NCBI GenBank assembly: GCA_002418985.1
Contig: DIFE01000112.1
Span: 1-24,323, forward strand
DNA from: Deltaproteobacteria bacterium UBA5756
Lineage (GTDB): Bacteria; Desulfobacterota; Syntrophorhabdia; Syntrophorhabdales; Syntrophorhabdaceae
Direction: 5' to 3'
DNA length: 24,323 nucleotides
The notes beneath the pieces were generated by a model. That model searched no databases. It was not told where the DNA came from and saw only the letters and a list, made by a program, of their open reading frames with translations. Shown here piece after piece: positions 6,739-14,140 of the stretch. The stretch's first letter is position 1, and each line of letters begins with the position of its first letter. Made by a program: the position numbers and the translations under genes.

Positions 6739-8055
6739 ATGGTTAAGATGCACAAGAGTTCAATGGGCTTCATCCTTCCACTGCTGGCTGTTTGTCTTTT
6801 CGCCTCTTTCATACCGGAGGCGGCATGGCCTGTTACCCTTGACGATGCAATCAAGAGCGCTTTAGGCGAATCATACGTCATCAAAGAGCAGGCCGAATTC
6901 GTCAAGAGATCGCGATTTTCGTACATATCCTCCATAGACCCCTTTCTCCCCAGGATAGATCTGGACTCTTCGTATATCCGGACGATATCTCCCATGACGC
7001 CGATAAGCACCTATACAAGCGATCTCAGGGATACTACGGATTCCCGCGATGTTTATACGTTTACCGGTTCTATTTCCTGGCGGATCTTTGACGGTGGTGA
7101 ACGATGGGCGAAACGAAAGGGCGCCTTTTTGGTCTGGGAAAGAGAGAAAGAGCGTTTCAAGAGTGTTCGGGAAGATGTTCTTTTCAGTATTAAAAGCTCT
7201 TTCTATACTGCTCTTGGCGCAAAATCAATTGTTGGGAAGAGACAGGAGGCCTTGCAGGCTGCGCAGAAGATCTATAACCTCACCCGGGGAAGATACGAGG
7301 AAGGAGTCGCGAGGAAGAGCGAATTACTCCAGGCGGAGGTCCGTCTTCTTAACGCGAAGATCGATCTGCAGAGGGCCAGGAAGGAATACGAGAAGTCGCT
7401 GGAATCGGTAAAGTCGCTCATCATCATTCAAACTGCCGGCCCTTTCGACGTGGAGGGCCTGCTTTCGGAGCCTTCTTTCAGGAGCGATTACAAGAGCCTC
7501 AACGACAGGGCCCTCGCTACAAAACCGGAGATCAAGACCCAGGAGAAAGAGATTGACAGGTTGATGAGGGTCTATGACGAAAAGAAGGGCGCCTGGTTTC
7601 CCAAAATAGACAGCGCCGTTCAGCAAACCAGGCAGGACACCCAGTTCTTCCCCGGCGGACGAAGTGACGCTTTCATCATAAGCTTCTCCTTCCCCCTCTT
7701 TGACGGTGTCGGCAGGTACTACAACATGCAAGGGGCCATGAGCGATGTAAATGCGGCAAGGCAGAGGCTTGCGGAGACCAAACGGACCACCAGTCTCGAT
7801 ATAGCGAGGGCACTCAAGGATTATGAGTTGAGCATAGAAGATGTGAGGATGTTTACGGAGCTCGTCCGGGAAGCGACATCGAATTTCAACCAGCTCTACG
7901 GCGAATATATGGAGGGGAAGGGCGATATCCTGAACCTGCTTCAGAGTGAAAAAGATCTGGCTTCAGCAAACGAAAACTATGTCGGCTCTCTGGCCAGGGC
8001 GCAGGTTTCCCTCTCCTTTCTCGAGAAGGCCGCTTATATCGGGGATCGCTGGTGA
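6739..8055 (+). CDS. TolC-like outer-membrane efflux channel protein
   Basis: This is the outer-membrane factor of a tripartite efflux system. After a signal peptide (hydrophobic FILPLLAVCLFASF, then PEAAW), two tandem OEP-type halves follow, each rich in long amphipathic alpha-helices. These include LDDAIKSALGES, the coiled-coil stretch around ARKSELLQAEVRLLNAKIDLQRARKEYEKSL, and the C-terminal GDILNLLQSEKDLASANENYVGSLARAQVSL, which is typical of TolC repeats. Length is about 438 residues, as expected. The start is uncertain: the frame opens at a TTG at 6712, ATG codons occur at 6739, 6748 and 6763, and none has a strong Shine-Dalgarno; 6739 gives a good signal peptide. It is the first of five coupled genes; its stop overlaps the start of the adaptor gene. 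Confidence 0.88.
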   Translation: MVKMHKSSMGFILPLLAVCLFASFIPEAAWPVTLDDAIKSALGESYVIKEQAEFVKRSRFSYISSIDPFLPRIDLDSSYIRTISPMTPISTYTSDLRDTTDSRDVYTFTGSISWRIFDGGERWAKRKGAFLVWEREKERFKSVREDVLFSIKSSFYTALGAKSIVGKRQEALQAAQKIYNLTRGRYEEGVARKSELLQAEVRLLNAKIDLQRARKEYEKSLESVKSLIIIQTAGPFDVEGLLSEPSFRSDYKSLNDRALATKPEIKTQEKEIDRLMRVYDEKKGAWFPKIDSAVQQTRQDTQFFPGGRSDAFIISFSFPLFDGVGRYYNMQGAMSDVNAARQRLAETKRTTSLDIARALKDYELSIEDVRMFTELVREATSNFNQLYGEYMEGKGDILNLLQSEKDLASANENYVGSLARAQVSLSFLEKAAYIGDRW

Positions 8056-9188
8056 TGAAAAGGAAAATCCTGTACGCGGTTGCGGCTCTCTGTGTTGTAA
8101 TTCTTATCGTGTTTTTCGCCACGCGAAAAGGCGAGAAACAAAAGACAGGCGAACCCTTTACCGCAAAACGCGCCAGCGTTGTCTATTCAACGGAGCAGAC
8201 GGGCATAATCAAGTCGCAGGTGGGCGCTATTGTCAAGGTTGGCACACGTGCGACGGGCACGCTGAAGAGACTCAAATTCCAGGTCGGTGACTTCGTCAAA
8301 AAGGGAGAGCTTATCGTCGAGATCGACGATCGTGAGATCCTTGCCAATATTCGTAATTTAGAGGCCGCGGTGGAACAGCAGCGCAGAGATCTTGAGGCCA
8401 AACGTGCCCAGGATGCCTATAATCAGACAAACTATGCAAGAGAACAGCGTCTTCTTCAGAAAGAGTACACGACGAAGGACAGCGTGGAGAAGGCAAAAAG
8501 AGAGCTGGACGTTTCCCGCGCTCAGGTGGAACTGGGCAAGGCGAAGGTAGCAGAGGCCCAGGAGAAGCTTAAAGCGCTCAGGGTGAGCCACAGCTATACC
8601 AGGATTTATGCCCCCATATCGGGATACATCTCCGCCGTCGCCACCCAGGAAGGTGAGACAGTGGTTTCGGGCCTTTCCGCACCGAATCTGATAACCATCA
8701 TCGATCCCGTGAAGCTCGAGATGTGGATATACGTCGACGAAACCGACATCGGACGGGTAAAGCCCGGCCTCAAGGTGGAGTACTGGGTCGACGCGTACCG
8801 CGACCGGATATACAAAGGCGTCGTAGACCGAATCTATCCTCAGCCCGAGATAAAGGAGAATATCGTATACTATCTCGCAATCGTCAAGATCGATCCAAAA
8901 GATGCCTTGACGCTCAAACCCGAAATGACAAGCCATGTCCGGATCGTCATCGAGGAAAAAACCAACGTGATCGTTGTGCCCAACGGTGCGTTGCGTTTCG
9001 AAGACAGGAAAAATGTCGTGTACGTGAAATCCGAGGGCAAGACAGTTCGCCGGGAGGTTGTGCCCGGTGTCAGAGACCAGAAGTATACCGAGGTAACATC
9101 GGGTCTTGCCGAGGGCGAGCAGGTCATAGTACCATCCGTAGCGCCGGCCGCAAAGAAGCCGCAGAACAACGCGAGCCCCAGAAAGTGA
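8055..9188 (+). CDS. MacA-like periplasmic adaptor (membrane fusion protein)
   Basis: A membrane fusion protein linking an inner-membrane ABC exporter to the TolC-like channel. One N-terminal transmembrane anchor (residues about 5-23) is followed by a beta-barrel/lipoyl half (VGTRATGTLKRLKFQVGDFVKKGELIVEID), a charged coiled-coil hairpin (about 95-180), the returning lipoyl half (TRIYAPISGYISAVATQEGETV), a beta-barrel (KLEMWIYVDETDIGRVKPG) and the membrane-proximal domain ending in GLAEGEQVIV. This order is that of HlyD/MacA proteins. The ATG at 8055 overlaps the upstream stop (TGATG), with GGGGA at 8041-8045 as Shine-Dalgarno; an in-frame GTG at 8052 is an alternative. Its stop overlaps the ATPase start by 4 bp. 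Confidence 0.93.
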   Translation: MKRKILYAVAALCVVILIVFFATRKGEKQKTGEPFTAKRASVVYSTEQTGIIKSQVGAIVKVGTRATGTLKRLKFQVGDFVKKGELIVEIDDREILANIRNLEAAVEQQRRDLEAKRAQDAYNQTNYAREQRLLQKEYTTKDSVEKAKRELDVSRAQVELGKAKVAEAQEKLKALRVSHSYTRIYAPISGYISAVATQEGETVVSGLSAPNLITIIDPVKLEMWIYVDETDIGRVKPGLKVEYWVDAYRDRIYKGVVDRIYPQPEIKENIVYYLAIVKIDPKDALTLKPEMTSHVRIVIEEKTNVIVVPNGALRFEDRKNVVYVKSEGKTVRREVVPGVRDQKYTEVTSGLAEGEQVIVPSVAPAAKKPQNNASPRK

Positions 9189-9859
9189 TCGATCTTAGAA
9201 ATATCAGGAAGAGTTATTTCGTCGGGGACAGGGAACTGCCGATCCTCAAGGGCATCGATCTTTCGATTACCAAAGGAGAGTTCGTGGTTTTCATGGGTGT
9301 GTCCGGTTCGGGCAAGACGACGCTCATGAACATTATCGGCCTCCTCGATAAGCAGACCGAGGGCGATTACACCTTCGCCGGTACCAGCGTTGACGGGCTG
9401 GATGATGAAAGGCTCGCCGATATGAGGAACACATACATTGGTTTTGTCTTTCAGCAGTTCTTTCTCCTTCCCTACCTCGACGCGATCGAAAACGTCCTCA
9501 TACCCATTGTCTACTCGAAAAAGGGCATAAAGCATCCCCGCAAGAAGGCAAAAATGCTGCTCGGGAAGTTTGGCCTCGAACAGAGGATACACAACAAACC
9601 GTCGCAGCTCTCCGGAGGCGAGCAACAGCGCGTTGCCATAGCGAGGGCGCTTGTCAACGACCCGGAGATAATCCTTGCCGATGAACCGACAGGGGCCCTT
9701 GACTCGAAGACGGGCGGCGAAATCATGGACCTCTTCCAGATGCTCAACGAAGAAGGCAAGACGATCATCGTGGTGACCCATGATCCCAAGCTCGCGACCT
9801 TTGGAAAACGTCTGGTCAGGATAGATGATGGCGCTATTTCAGAAGATATCACAACTTAG
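9185..9859 (+). CDS. MacB/LolD-type ABC transporter ATPase
   Basis: The 224-residue nucleotide-binding subunit of the exporter. It shows Walker A GVSGSGKTT (38-46), a Q-loop at Q90 (VFQQFFLLP), the ABC signature LSGGEQQRVAIARAL (142 on), Walker B ILADEP (163-168) with GALD after it, and the switch His H199 in VVTHD. It resembles the LolD/MacB NBD group. The frame is open far upstream (to 8723), but that part lies inside the adaptor gene and is not real. GTG at 9185 overlaps the adaptor stop (GTGA) and starts exactly at the family N terminus (IDLRNIRKSY). Unlike E. coli MacB, the ATPase is not fused to the permease. Its 3' end overlaps the first permease gene. Confidence 0.95.
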   Translation: MIDLRNIRKSYFVGDRELPILKGIDLSITKGEFVVFMGVSGSGKTTLMNIIGLLDKQTEGDYTFAGTSVDGLDDERLADMRNTYIGFVFQQFFLLPYLDAIENVLIPIVYSKKGIKHPRKKAKMLLGKFGLEQRIHNKPSQLSGGEQQRVAIARALVNDPEIILADEPTGALDSKTGGEIMDLFQMLNEEGKTIIVVTHDPKLATFGKRLVRIDDGAISEDITT

Positions 9860-11051
9860 GGAATTCATCGAAGAGGTGGTCAAGATCCTCTATTACTACC
9901 GGGGGAGGGTGATCTTTTCCTTTTCGGGCGTGGCCCTGGGCATTCTTTCCATATGCATAATCATCACCACCATCGATGGAGCGAACAAGAAGGCACAGGA
10001 GATCTTCGAGGCCCTGGGGCCCGATTCGATCATGGTCTTCGGGGGCGGAGAGAGGCAGCGTGCCGCAAGGATACGGACAAGCAGCATCAAGACGGGTGAT
10101 GCCGACCTTATCGCCCGGGTGGAGGGTATCTACGACATAATGAAGATCTACTCCGCGCGGAATGTAATGATGCGATACAAAGACAGGAACTGGCAGACTC
10201 AGGCTGTCGGTTCCACAACGAACTATTTTGAATCCTTTTCCTGGGGATTCCAGGCGGGAACGGTCTTTACGGAGGATGAATATGACAGGGCCGAGGCTGT
10301 GTGCATCATTGGTGCCAAGGTCTACGAGGAACTTTTCAGGGGTGAGAATGCCATCGGGAAGACGATTGTCGTCGGCAAGCTTCCCACAACGGTGATCGGG
10401 GTGCTCGAGGAACGGGGCGGAAGTGTCGGAGGGCCGCACGTGGACGACAGGGTGATAATGCCGCTGACGACGGTGACCTCCCGTATCGTCAATGAAAAGC
10501 GGTATTTGAGCGCGGTACGCGTGAAAACACACCGGGACCTAGACAGGACAATCGAAGACATAAGACACGTGCTAAGGGCGAGCCACGGTCTCACGGGGAA
10601 CCTTGACGACGATTTTACGATCAGGAGTTCCAAGGATATCCTGGCTTTTGTAACGGTTATCTCCGGATCTCTCCTCCTTTTTCTCGGGACGGCATCGATC
10701 GTTGCCCTCGTTGTGAGCGGTTTCGTGCTGGCCAATCTGTTCTATCTAACCATTCAGGAGCGCAAAAAAGACATCGGTATCAGGAGGGCATATGGAGCAA
10801 CCCGGAAAGGCATCCTCCTGTCCTTTCTCTTTGAGTCGATTCTGATCACCTTTATCGGCGGCGTCGCAGGAATATTGCTCAGCGTTATCCTCGGGAGCAC
10901 CTTCGAAAAGCTTTTCGACATCCCGATGATGTTTTCCTTTAAGGTCGTCTTTTTTGCACTTCTTTTCAGTTTTCTCACCGGGGTGTTGTCCGGATTAAGA
11001 CCGGCGCTGAAGGCGAGCAGGATAGAACCCATAGAGGCTATACGGGGATGA
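9828..11051 (+). CDS. MacB-type (FtsX-like) ABC permease, first copy
   Basis: An inner-membrane permease of about 407 residues with MacB topology. One N-terminal transmembrane helix (VIFSFSGVALGILSICIIIT) is followed by a large periplasmic domain (about 45-280, MacB_PCD-like, with VIGVLEERGG and the DDRVIMPLTT segment). An FtsX domain with three helices ends the protein and includes the coupling segment ERKKDIGIRRAYGATRKGI. ATG codons lie at 9825 and 9828; AGGA at 9818-9821 is better placed for 9828. The gene overlaps the ATPase by about 30 bp and the second permease by 4 bp. It is clearly diverged from its neighbour, which suggests a heterodimer. Confidence 0.92.
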   Translation: MALFQKISQLREFIEEVVKILYYYRGRVIFSFSGVALGILSICIIITTIDGANKKAQEIFEALGPDSIMVFGGGERQRAARIRTSSIKTGDADLIARVEGIYDIMKIYSARNVMMRYKDRNWQTQAVGSTTNYFESFSWGFQAGTVFTEDEYDRAEAVCIIGAKVYEELFRGENAIGKTIVVGKLPTTVIGVLEERGGSVGGPHVDDRVIMPLTTVTSRIVNEKRYLSAVRVKTHRDLDRTIEDIRHVLRASHGLTGNLDDDFTIRSSKDILAFVTVISGSLLLFLGTASIVALVVSGFVLANLFYLTIQERKKDIGIRRAYGATRKGILLSFLFESILITFIGGVAGILLSVILGSTFEKLFDIPMMFSFKVVFFALLFSFLTGVLSGLRPALKASRIEPIEAIRG

Positions 11052-12268
11052 GATATACCATTTCATTTTATCTCAGGATAGCCTTTCAGAATCTGGTCGT
11101 TCACAAGGCCAGGATGACGCTGGCGCTTCTGGGCATTCTTTTTGCGGTTATGAGCCTTGTCGCCTTTGGAAATATAAGCAACGGCATGAAGCAAAAGATA
11201 GAAGCGGAGATCGGAAAATTCGGCAAAAACCTGGTGATCGTGCGGGCGGGTCTTGTGTTTGCGGCGGGGAGAAGCACCCGGCAATTCTCCGAGTCGAAGA
11301 CGCTGAAGTTGAAGGACGCCCAACTTATAAAGGAATCTCTTCCCGGTGTCGTGGAGGTAGTTCCCTATTTTGACATGAGTTATCCCGCGCGATACAGGGA
11401 CAGCAGTCTCACGGTGAGCATATCGGGGATCACCAACAAGGTTTTCGATATCCGCAACATCGACCTTGTAACAGGCAGATATTTTACGGAAGAAGAGGAC
11501 GCAAAGGCCGAGAAGAAGGCCGTCATCGGATATAAGGTTTTCGAGAATTTTTTCCCCAATGAGGATCCCATAGGCAAGAATATCCTCGTCTTTCGGGTTC
11601 CCACCGAAATCGTTGGGGTCATGCAGGAAAAGGGGACGGACTTTGCCGGTCAGGACCAGGACCTGCAGGTGTATGTCCCGCTCAATGCCTTCATGAGACG
11701 CTACAGCAATGTCGATTACATAAAAGGGATGTACGTTCAGGTTGAGGACGGTTACTCGCTGACCGGCATGAAGACGACCCTCAGGGGCTTCATACGAAAG
11801 ATCCACAACGCAAAACCGGAGCAGAAGGACGATTTTTCCATTTTCACCATGGAGGACATCCTGAGGACACAGGAAGAAGGCATACGACTTGTCTCTGTTC
11901 TTACCGTCATTGCTTCAACGGTATCATTCCTGATAGGCGGTCTCGGTATCTTTGCCATTATGCTCCTTTCCATATCGGAGCGAAAGATGGAGATTGGAAT
12001 CAGACGGGTGGTCGGCTCAAAGAAACGTGACATTATTATCCAGTTTCTGTCGGAGTCGGTCATTGTGGCCCTGGTGGGAGGTATTGGAGGTATTGTCACA
12101 GGTTTTCTGATCACCATAATCGTCGATATCATCGGGGGTTTCCCCATCGTCTTTTCGATGAACATCCCACTGGCCCTCATCATAAGCATGGTGATAGGCG
12201 TCCTCGCAGGAATTTATCCGGCCATGGAGGGTACCAAGTACGAACCGGTGAAGGCCCTCTACTCGTAA
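11048..12268 (+). CDS. MacB-type (FtsX-like) ABC permease, second copy
   Basis: The last gene of the efflux operon encodes a 406-residue permease with the same architecture as the preceding one. An N-terminal helix (MTLALLGILFAVMSLVAF), a periplasmic MacB_PCD-like domain (about 45-270, with TEIVGVMQEKG) and a three-helix FtsX domain with SERKMEIGIRRVVGSKKRDI are visible. It starts in the stop of the first permease (ATGA). The two permeases share only family motifs when compared by eye, so this is an old duplication rather than a recent one. Together with the single ATPase gene it gives a predicted adaptor, ATPase dimer, two-permease and TolC assembly. The substrate cannot be read from sequence. 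Confidence 0.92.
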   Translation: MRYTISFYLRIAFQNLVVHKARMTLALLGILFAVMSLVAFGNISNGMKQKIEAEIGKFGKNLVIVRAGLVFAAGRSTRQFSESKTLKLKDAQLIKESLPGVVEVVPYFDMSYPARYRDSSLTVSISGITNKVFDIRNIDLVTGRYFTEEEDAKAEKKAVIGYKVFENFFPNEDPIGKNILVFRVPTEIVGVMQEKGTDFAGQDQDLQVYVPLNAFMRRYSNVDYIKGMYVQVEDGYSLTGMKTTLRGFIRKIHNAKPEQKDDFSIFTMEDILRTQEEGIRLVSVLTVIASTVSFLIGGLGIFAIMLLSISERKMEIGIRRVVGSKKRDIIIQFLSESVIVALVGGIGGIVTGFLITIIVDIIGGFPIVFSMNIPLALIISMVIGVLAGIYPAMEGTKYEPVKALYS

Positions 12269-12274
12269 GGAATA

Positions 12275-12316
12275 CCTTTACACCTTACCCCTTGCTCTTT
12301 GCGCTTCACTATTTAC
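12275..12316 (-). repeat. Six phased 7-bp repeats at the 3' end of the TPR gene
   Basis: Read on the minus strand, six consecutive 7-mers follow without a gap: GTAAATA, GTGAAGC, GCAAAGA, GCAAGGG, GTAAGGT, GTAAAGG. They begin 2 nt after the TPR gene's stop and fill the space to the convergent permease gene. The units are more diverged than in the other arrays but share the G-Y-N-A core and the exact 7-nt phase. Confidence 0.6.
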
Positions 12317-12318
12317 TG

Positions 12319-12783
12319 TTATTTCTTTTCGGTACTGTTGATGGCCTTGTCGGCCAGGTAGGTCAAGGTCTGGTTTGAGGAATTGCGCGAGACTTCCTGA
12401 TATAGTTTTATCGCTTCTTCGCGCTTTCCTTTGGCCATGTTGATATTGGCAAGGTACAACTTGGCGATATAGCGGGATTTGCCGCTTGAGCCGGAGACGA
12501 TTCTCTGGAAGATGCCTTCCGCCTTGTCGATGTCGGCCGGGGCCCTGGTTTGTCCGTACATCTCCACCGCTTTTATGCCCAGAGCCAACTGGTACTGCAC
12601 CTTCTGATCCTGGTAATGGGCATATACCGCATATGATACGACGACGGCCACAACGACGATAAGCGCGGCCAGTCCGTAGAGGCATTGTCTTGTATTGACT
12701 CTGATATACGTTGAGACGGAATCGAAGGCCTGAACAAGGATATCCGGCCTATGGATAATCTCTTTCTCTCTTTTTCTTGCCAT
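12319..12783 (-). CDS. Single-pass membrane protein with TPR-like periplasmic domain (YfgM-like)
   Basis: A 154-residue protein with a charged N-terminal cytosolic segment (MARKREKEI), one transmembrane helix (about residues 38-56, LAALIVVVAVVVSYAVYA) and a C-terminal helical region. That region reads as two to three TPR-like helix pairs (YQLALGIKAVEMYG, DIDKAEGIFQRIV, YIAKLYLANINMAKGKREEAIKLYQEV). This layout resembles the YfgM/TPR_21 group, which acts in the periplasm with secretion or outer-membrane assembly factors, but the match is by eye only. It follows the LysM-NlpC/P60 gene on the same strand after 121 nt. No clear Shine-Dalgarno precedes the ATG. A six-unit 7-bp array starts two bases after its stop. 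Confidence 0.75.
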   Translation of the reverse strand: MARKREKEIIHRPDILVQAFDSVSTYIRVNTRQCLYGLAALIVVVAVVVSYAVYAHYQDQKVQYQLALGIKAVEMYGQTRAPADIDKAEGIFQRIVSGSSGKSRYIAKLYLANINMAKGKREEAIKLYQEVSRNSSNQTLTYLADKAINSTEKK

Positions 12784-12904
12784 TTCTGGTTGCTATTTCA
12801 CCACAGATGTATCGACTATGTCAACAGTCAATGTGCATGGGTTGCGGCAGGATAAACCAACGGGGAAAAGACTACGAGAAAAGTTTTATTTGTCACATGG
12901 AATG

Positions 12905-13906
12905 TCAGGAATTGTTGCTGGGCTTTTCCGTGGGTTGTGTCGCTTCAGGTCCGTGGCTCGTGTCCTCGCTCTTTATACGGGTGGCGCCGATAAAAGCCCC
13001 GGAGTAATAGTTGGAACCAAGAGAGTCTATTTTCACGCCCAGACGGCCTTTACCGGATGAGGCATGGATGAAATTGCCATCACCAATAAAAATGCCTACG
13101 TGGGTAGGATACTTTGCATACCTTCTGGTCTTGAAGAAAACGAGATCGCCGACGGCCAATTCTTCCCGGGAGATCCTGGACCCCACTTGGTACTGCTCCC
13201 GGGCGCTTCTCGGAAGCTGCACGTCGAAAATCTCGTAGATCTTCTTTACATATGCCGAACAGTCGAGGCCGCGCAACGTATTGCCGCCGTATTTGTAAGG
13301 CGCGCCCATGAAACTCTTCGCGACCTTGACGAGCATGTATTTCTCGTCGCTGTTTTTCCATGGTTTCATGGCGATGCTTTTAAAAGTGACGATGTTGTCG
13401 CTGCCGTCATCTTCCTCTGTGATCCTGGGAATAAGAAGAGTCCTTCCCGGAGAGAGCTTTCTGTTTTTTCTTGAGGTAAGGTTGTTGCTTTCGATCAGTT
13501 CGTCGGCCTCAACGTTGAACCGGCTGGCTATCTTGTCGAGGGTGTCGCCACGTTTGATCCTGTATTCGATAAACTGATCATCGTTCTCGGATATGACAGG
13601 CTGCGCCTCCCGCTCTCTCACCTGCGCCTTTATCGCTTTCGTGGATAGCCTGTTCCGGGATTCTTTTTTCGCGATCCGCTCGTTTTCATCCTTGATGACG
13701 ATTGTTTGTCCGAGTGATAGCTTGTTTGAACGGAGGCTGTTCACATTCTTGAGATGGCTCACGGAGACGCCATATTTTTTTGCCAGGGCGTGGAGGCTAT
13801 CGCCGCGTTTTACGCTGTGTGTGACCTGTGCTGCGTTGATGACGAAAGGAAATCCCATAAGTAGGATGGCGAGGCAGAGTGCACAAAGAGTCAACCTACT
13901 TCTCAT
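12905..13906 (-). CDS. LysM-NlpC/P60 peptidoglycan endopeptidase
   Basis: A secreted 333-residue cell-wall hydrolase. A signal peptide (1-26, ending INAA) is followed by two LysM modules that bind glycan (about 29-72, starting THSVKRGDSLHALA, and about 114-160, starting EYRIKRGDTLDKIA). A charged linker and a C-terminal NlpC/P60 domain (from about 190) follow. Catalytic residues are visible: C216 in LDCSAYV, H269 in THVGIFIG and H281 in FIHASS. It probably cuts the D-Glu to diamino acid bond in stem peptides. An AAAGGAG Shine-Dalgarno precedes the ATG. The promoter carries a 10-bp inverted repeat over its -10, so the gene may be repressed by a specific regulator. The hydrophilic, Ser/Thr/Pro-rich tail (about 313-333) has no evident function. 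Confidence 0.94.
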   Translation of the reverse strand: MRSRLTLCALCLAILLMGFPFVINAAQVTHSVKRGDSLHALAKKYGVSVSHLKNVNSLRSNKLSLGQTIVIKDENERIAKKESRNRLSTKAIKAQVREREAQPVISENDDQFIEYRIKRGDTLDKIASRFNVEADELIESNNLTSRKNRKLSPGRTLLIPRITEEDDGSDNIVTFKSIAMKPWKNSDEKYMLVKVAKSFMGAPYKYGGNTLRGLDCSAYVKKIYEIFDVQLPRSAREQYQVGSRISREELAVGDLVFFKTRRYAKYPTHVGIFIGDGNFIHASSGKGRLGVKIDSLGSNYYSGAFIGATRIKSEDTSHGPEATQPTEKPSNNS

Positions 13907-13921
13907 AGAACTCCTTTGTTG

Positions 13922-13949
13922 GTTTGGTATTGGGTTTAAAATACCAAAC
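13922..13949 (-). promoter_or_regulatory. Operator-like 10-bp inverted repeat over the NlpC/P60 promoter
   Basis: GTTTGGTATT (13922-13931) and AATACCAAAC (13940-13949) are perfect inverted repeats around an 8-nt centre. The repeat covers the predicted -10 and +1 of the endopeptidase gene, so a dimeric regulator bound there would block transcription. I do not recognise the regulator family. Confidence 0.5.
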
Positions 13950-13967
13950 GGGACGAAAAGATGTCAA
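13938..13967 (-). promoter_or_regulatory. Promoter of the LysM-NlpC/P60 gene
   Basis: On the minus strand TTGACA (13967-13962) is followed after 18 nt by TATTTT (13943-13938). The predicted +1 is near 13931, giving a leader of about 25 nt that contains the AAAGGAG Shine-Dalgarno. Confidence 0.55.
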
Positions 13968-14081
13968 GAAAAATTTCCCCTTATTTGTCTCAGAAAATCC
14001 AATGGTCCGCAGCGAGAGCCCTCTGGGAATGGAAACTCGGAGCATTGCGGCCCATGGTTCGTGAAATCGATCACATTTTTG

Positions 14082-14111
14082 TTGATTTTAAAGGTACTTT
14101 GTAATGATAAT
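14082..14111 (+). promoter_or_regulatory. Promoter of the cytochrome b/Fe-S oxidoreductase gene
   Basis: TTGATT (14082-14087) and GATAAT (14106-14111) are separated by 18 nt, giving a +1 near 14118. AGGAGG at 14128-14133 lies 7 nt before the ATG and is an ideal Shine-Dalgarno. The rest of 13968-14081 shows nothing I can name. Confidence 0.5.
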
Positions 14112-14140
14112 ATACGAAAAATTCCTCAGGAGGCCAGTTT

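Noticed and set aside
8723..9184. N-terminal extension of the ABC ATPase frame
   Set aside because: It lies in the adaptor gene in another frame, is Arg-rich without any domain, and the GTG at 9185 gives the canonical family start.
8870..9781. Long antisense open frame (303 codons) opposite the adaptor and ATPase genes
   Set aside because: It is a mirror of two well-supported genes, spans the junction between them, and shows no domain of its own.
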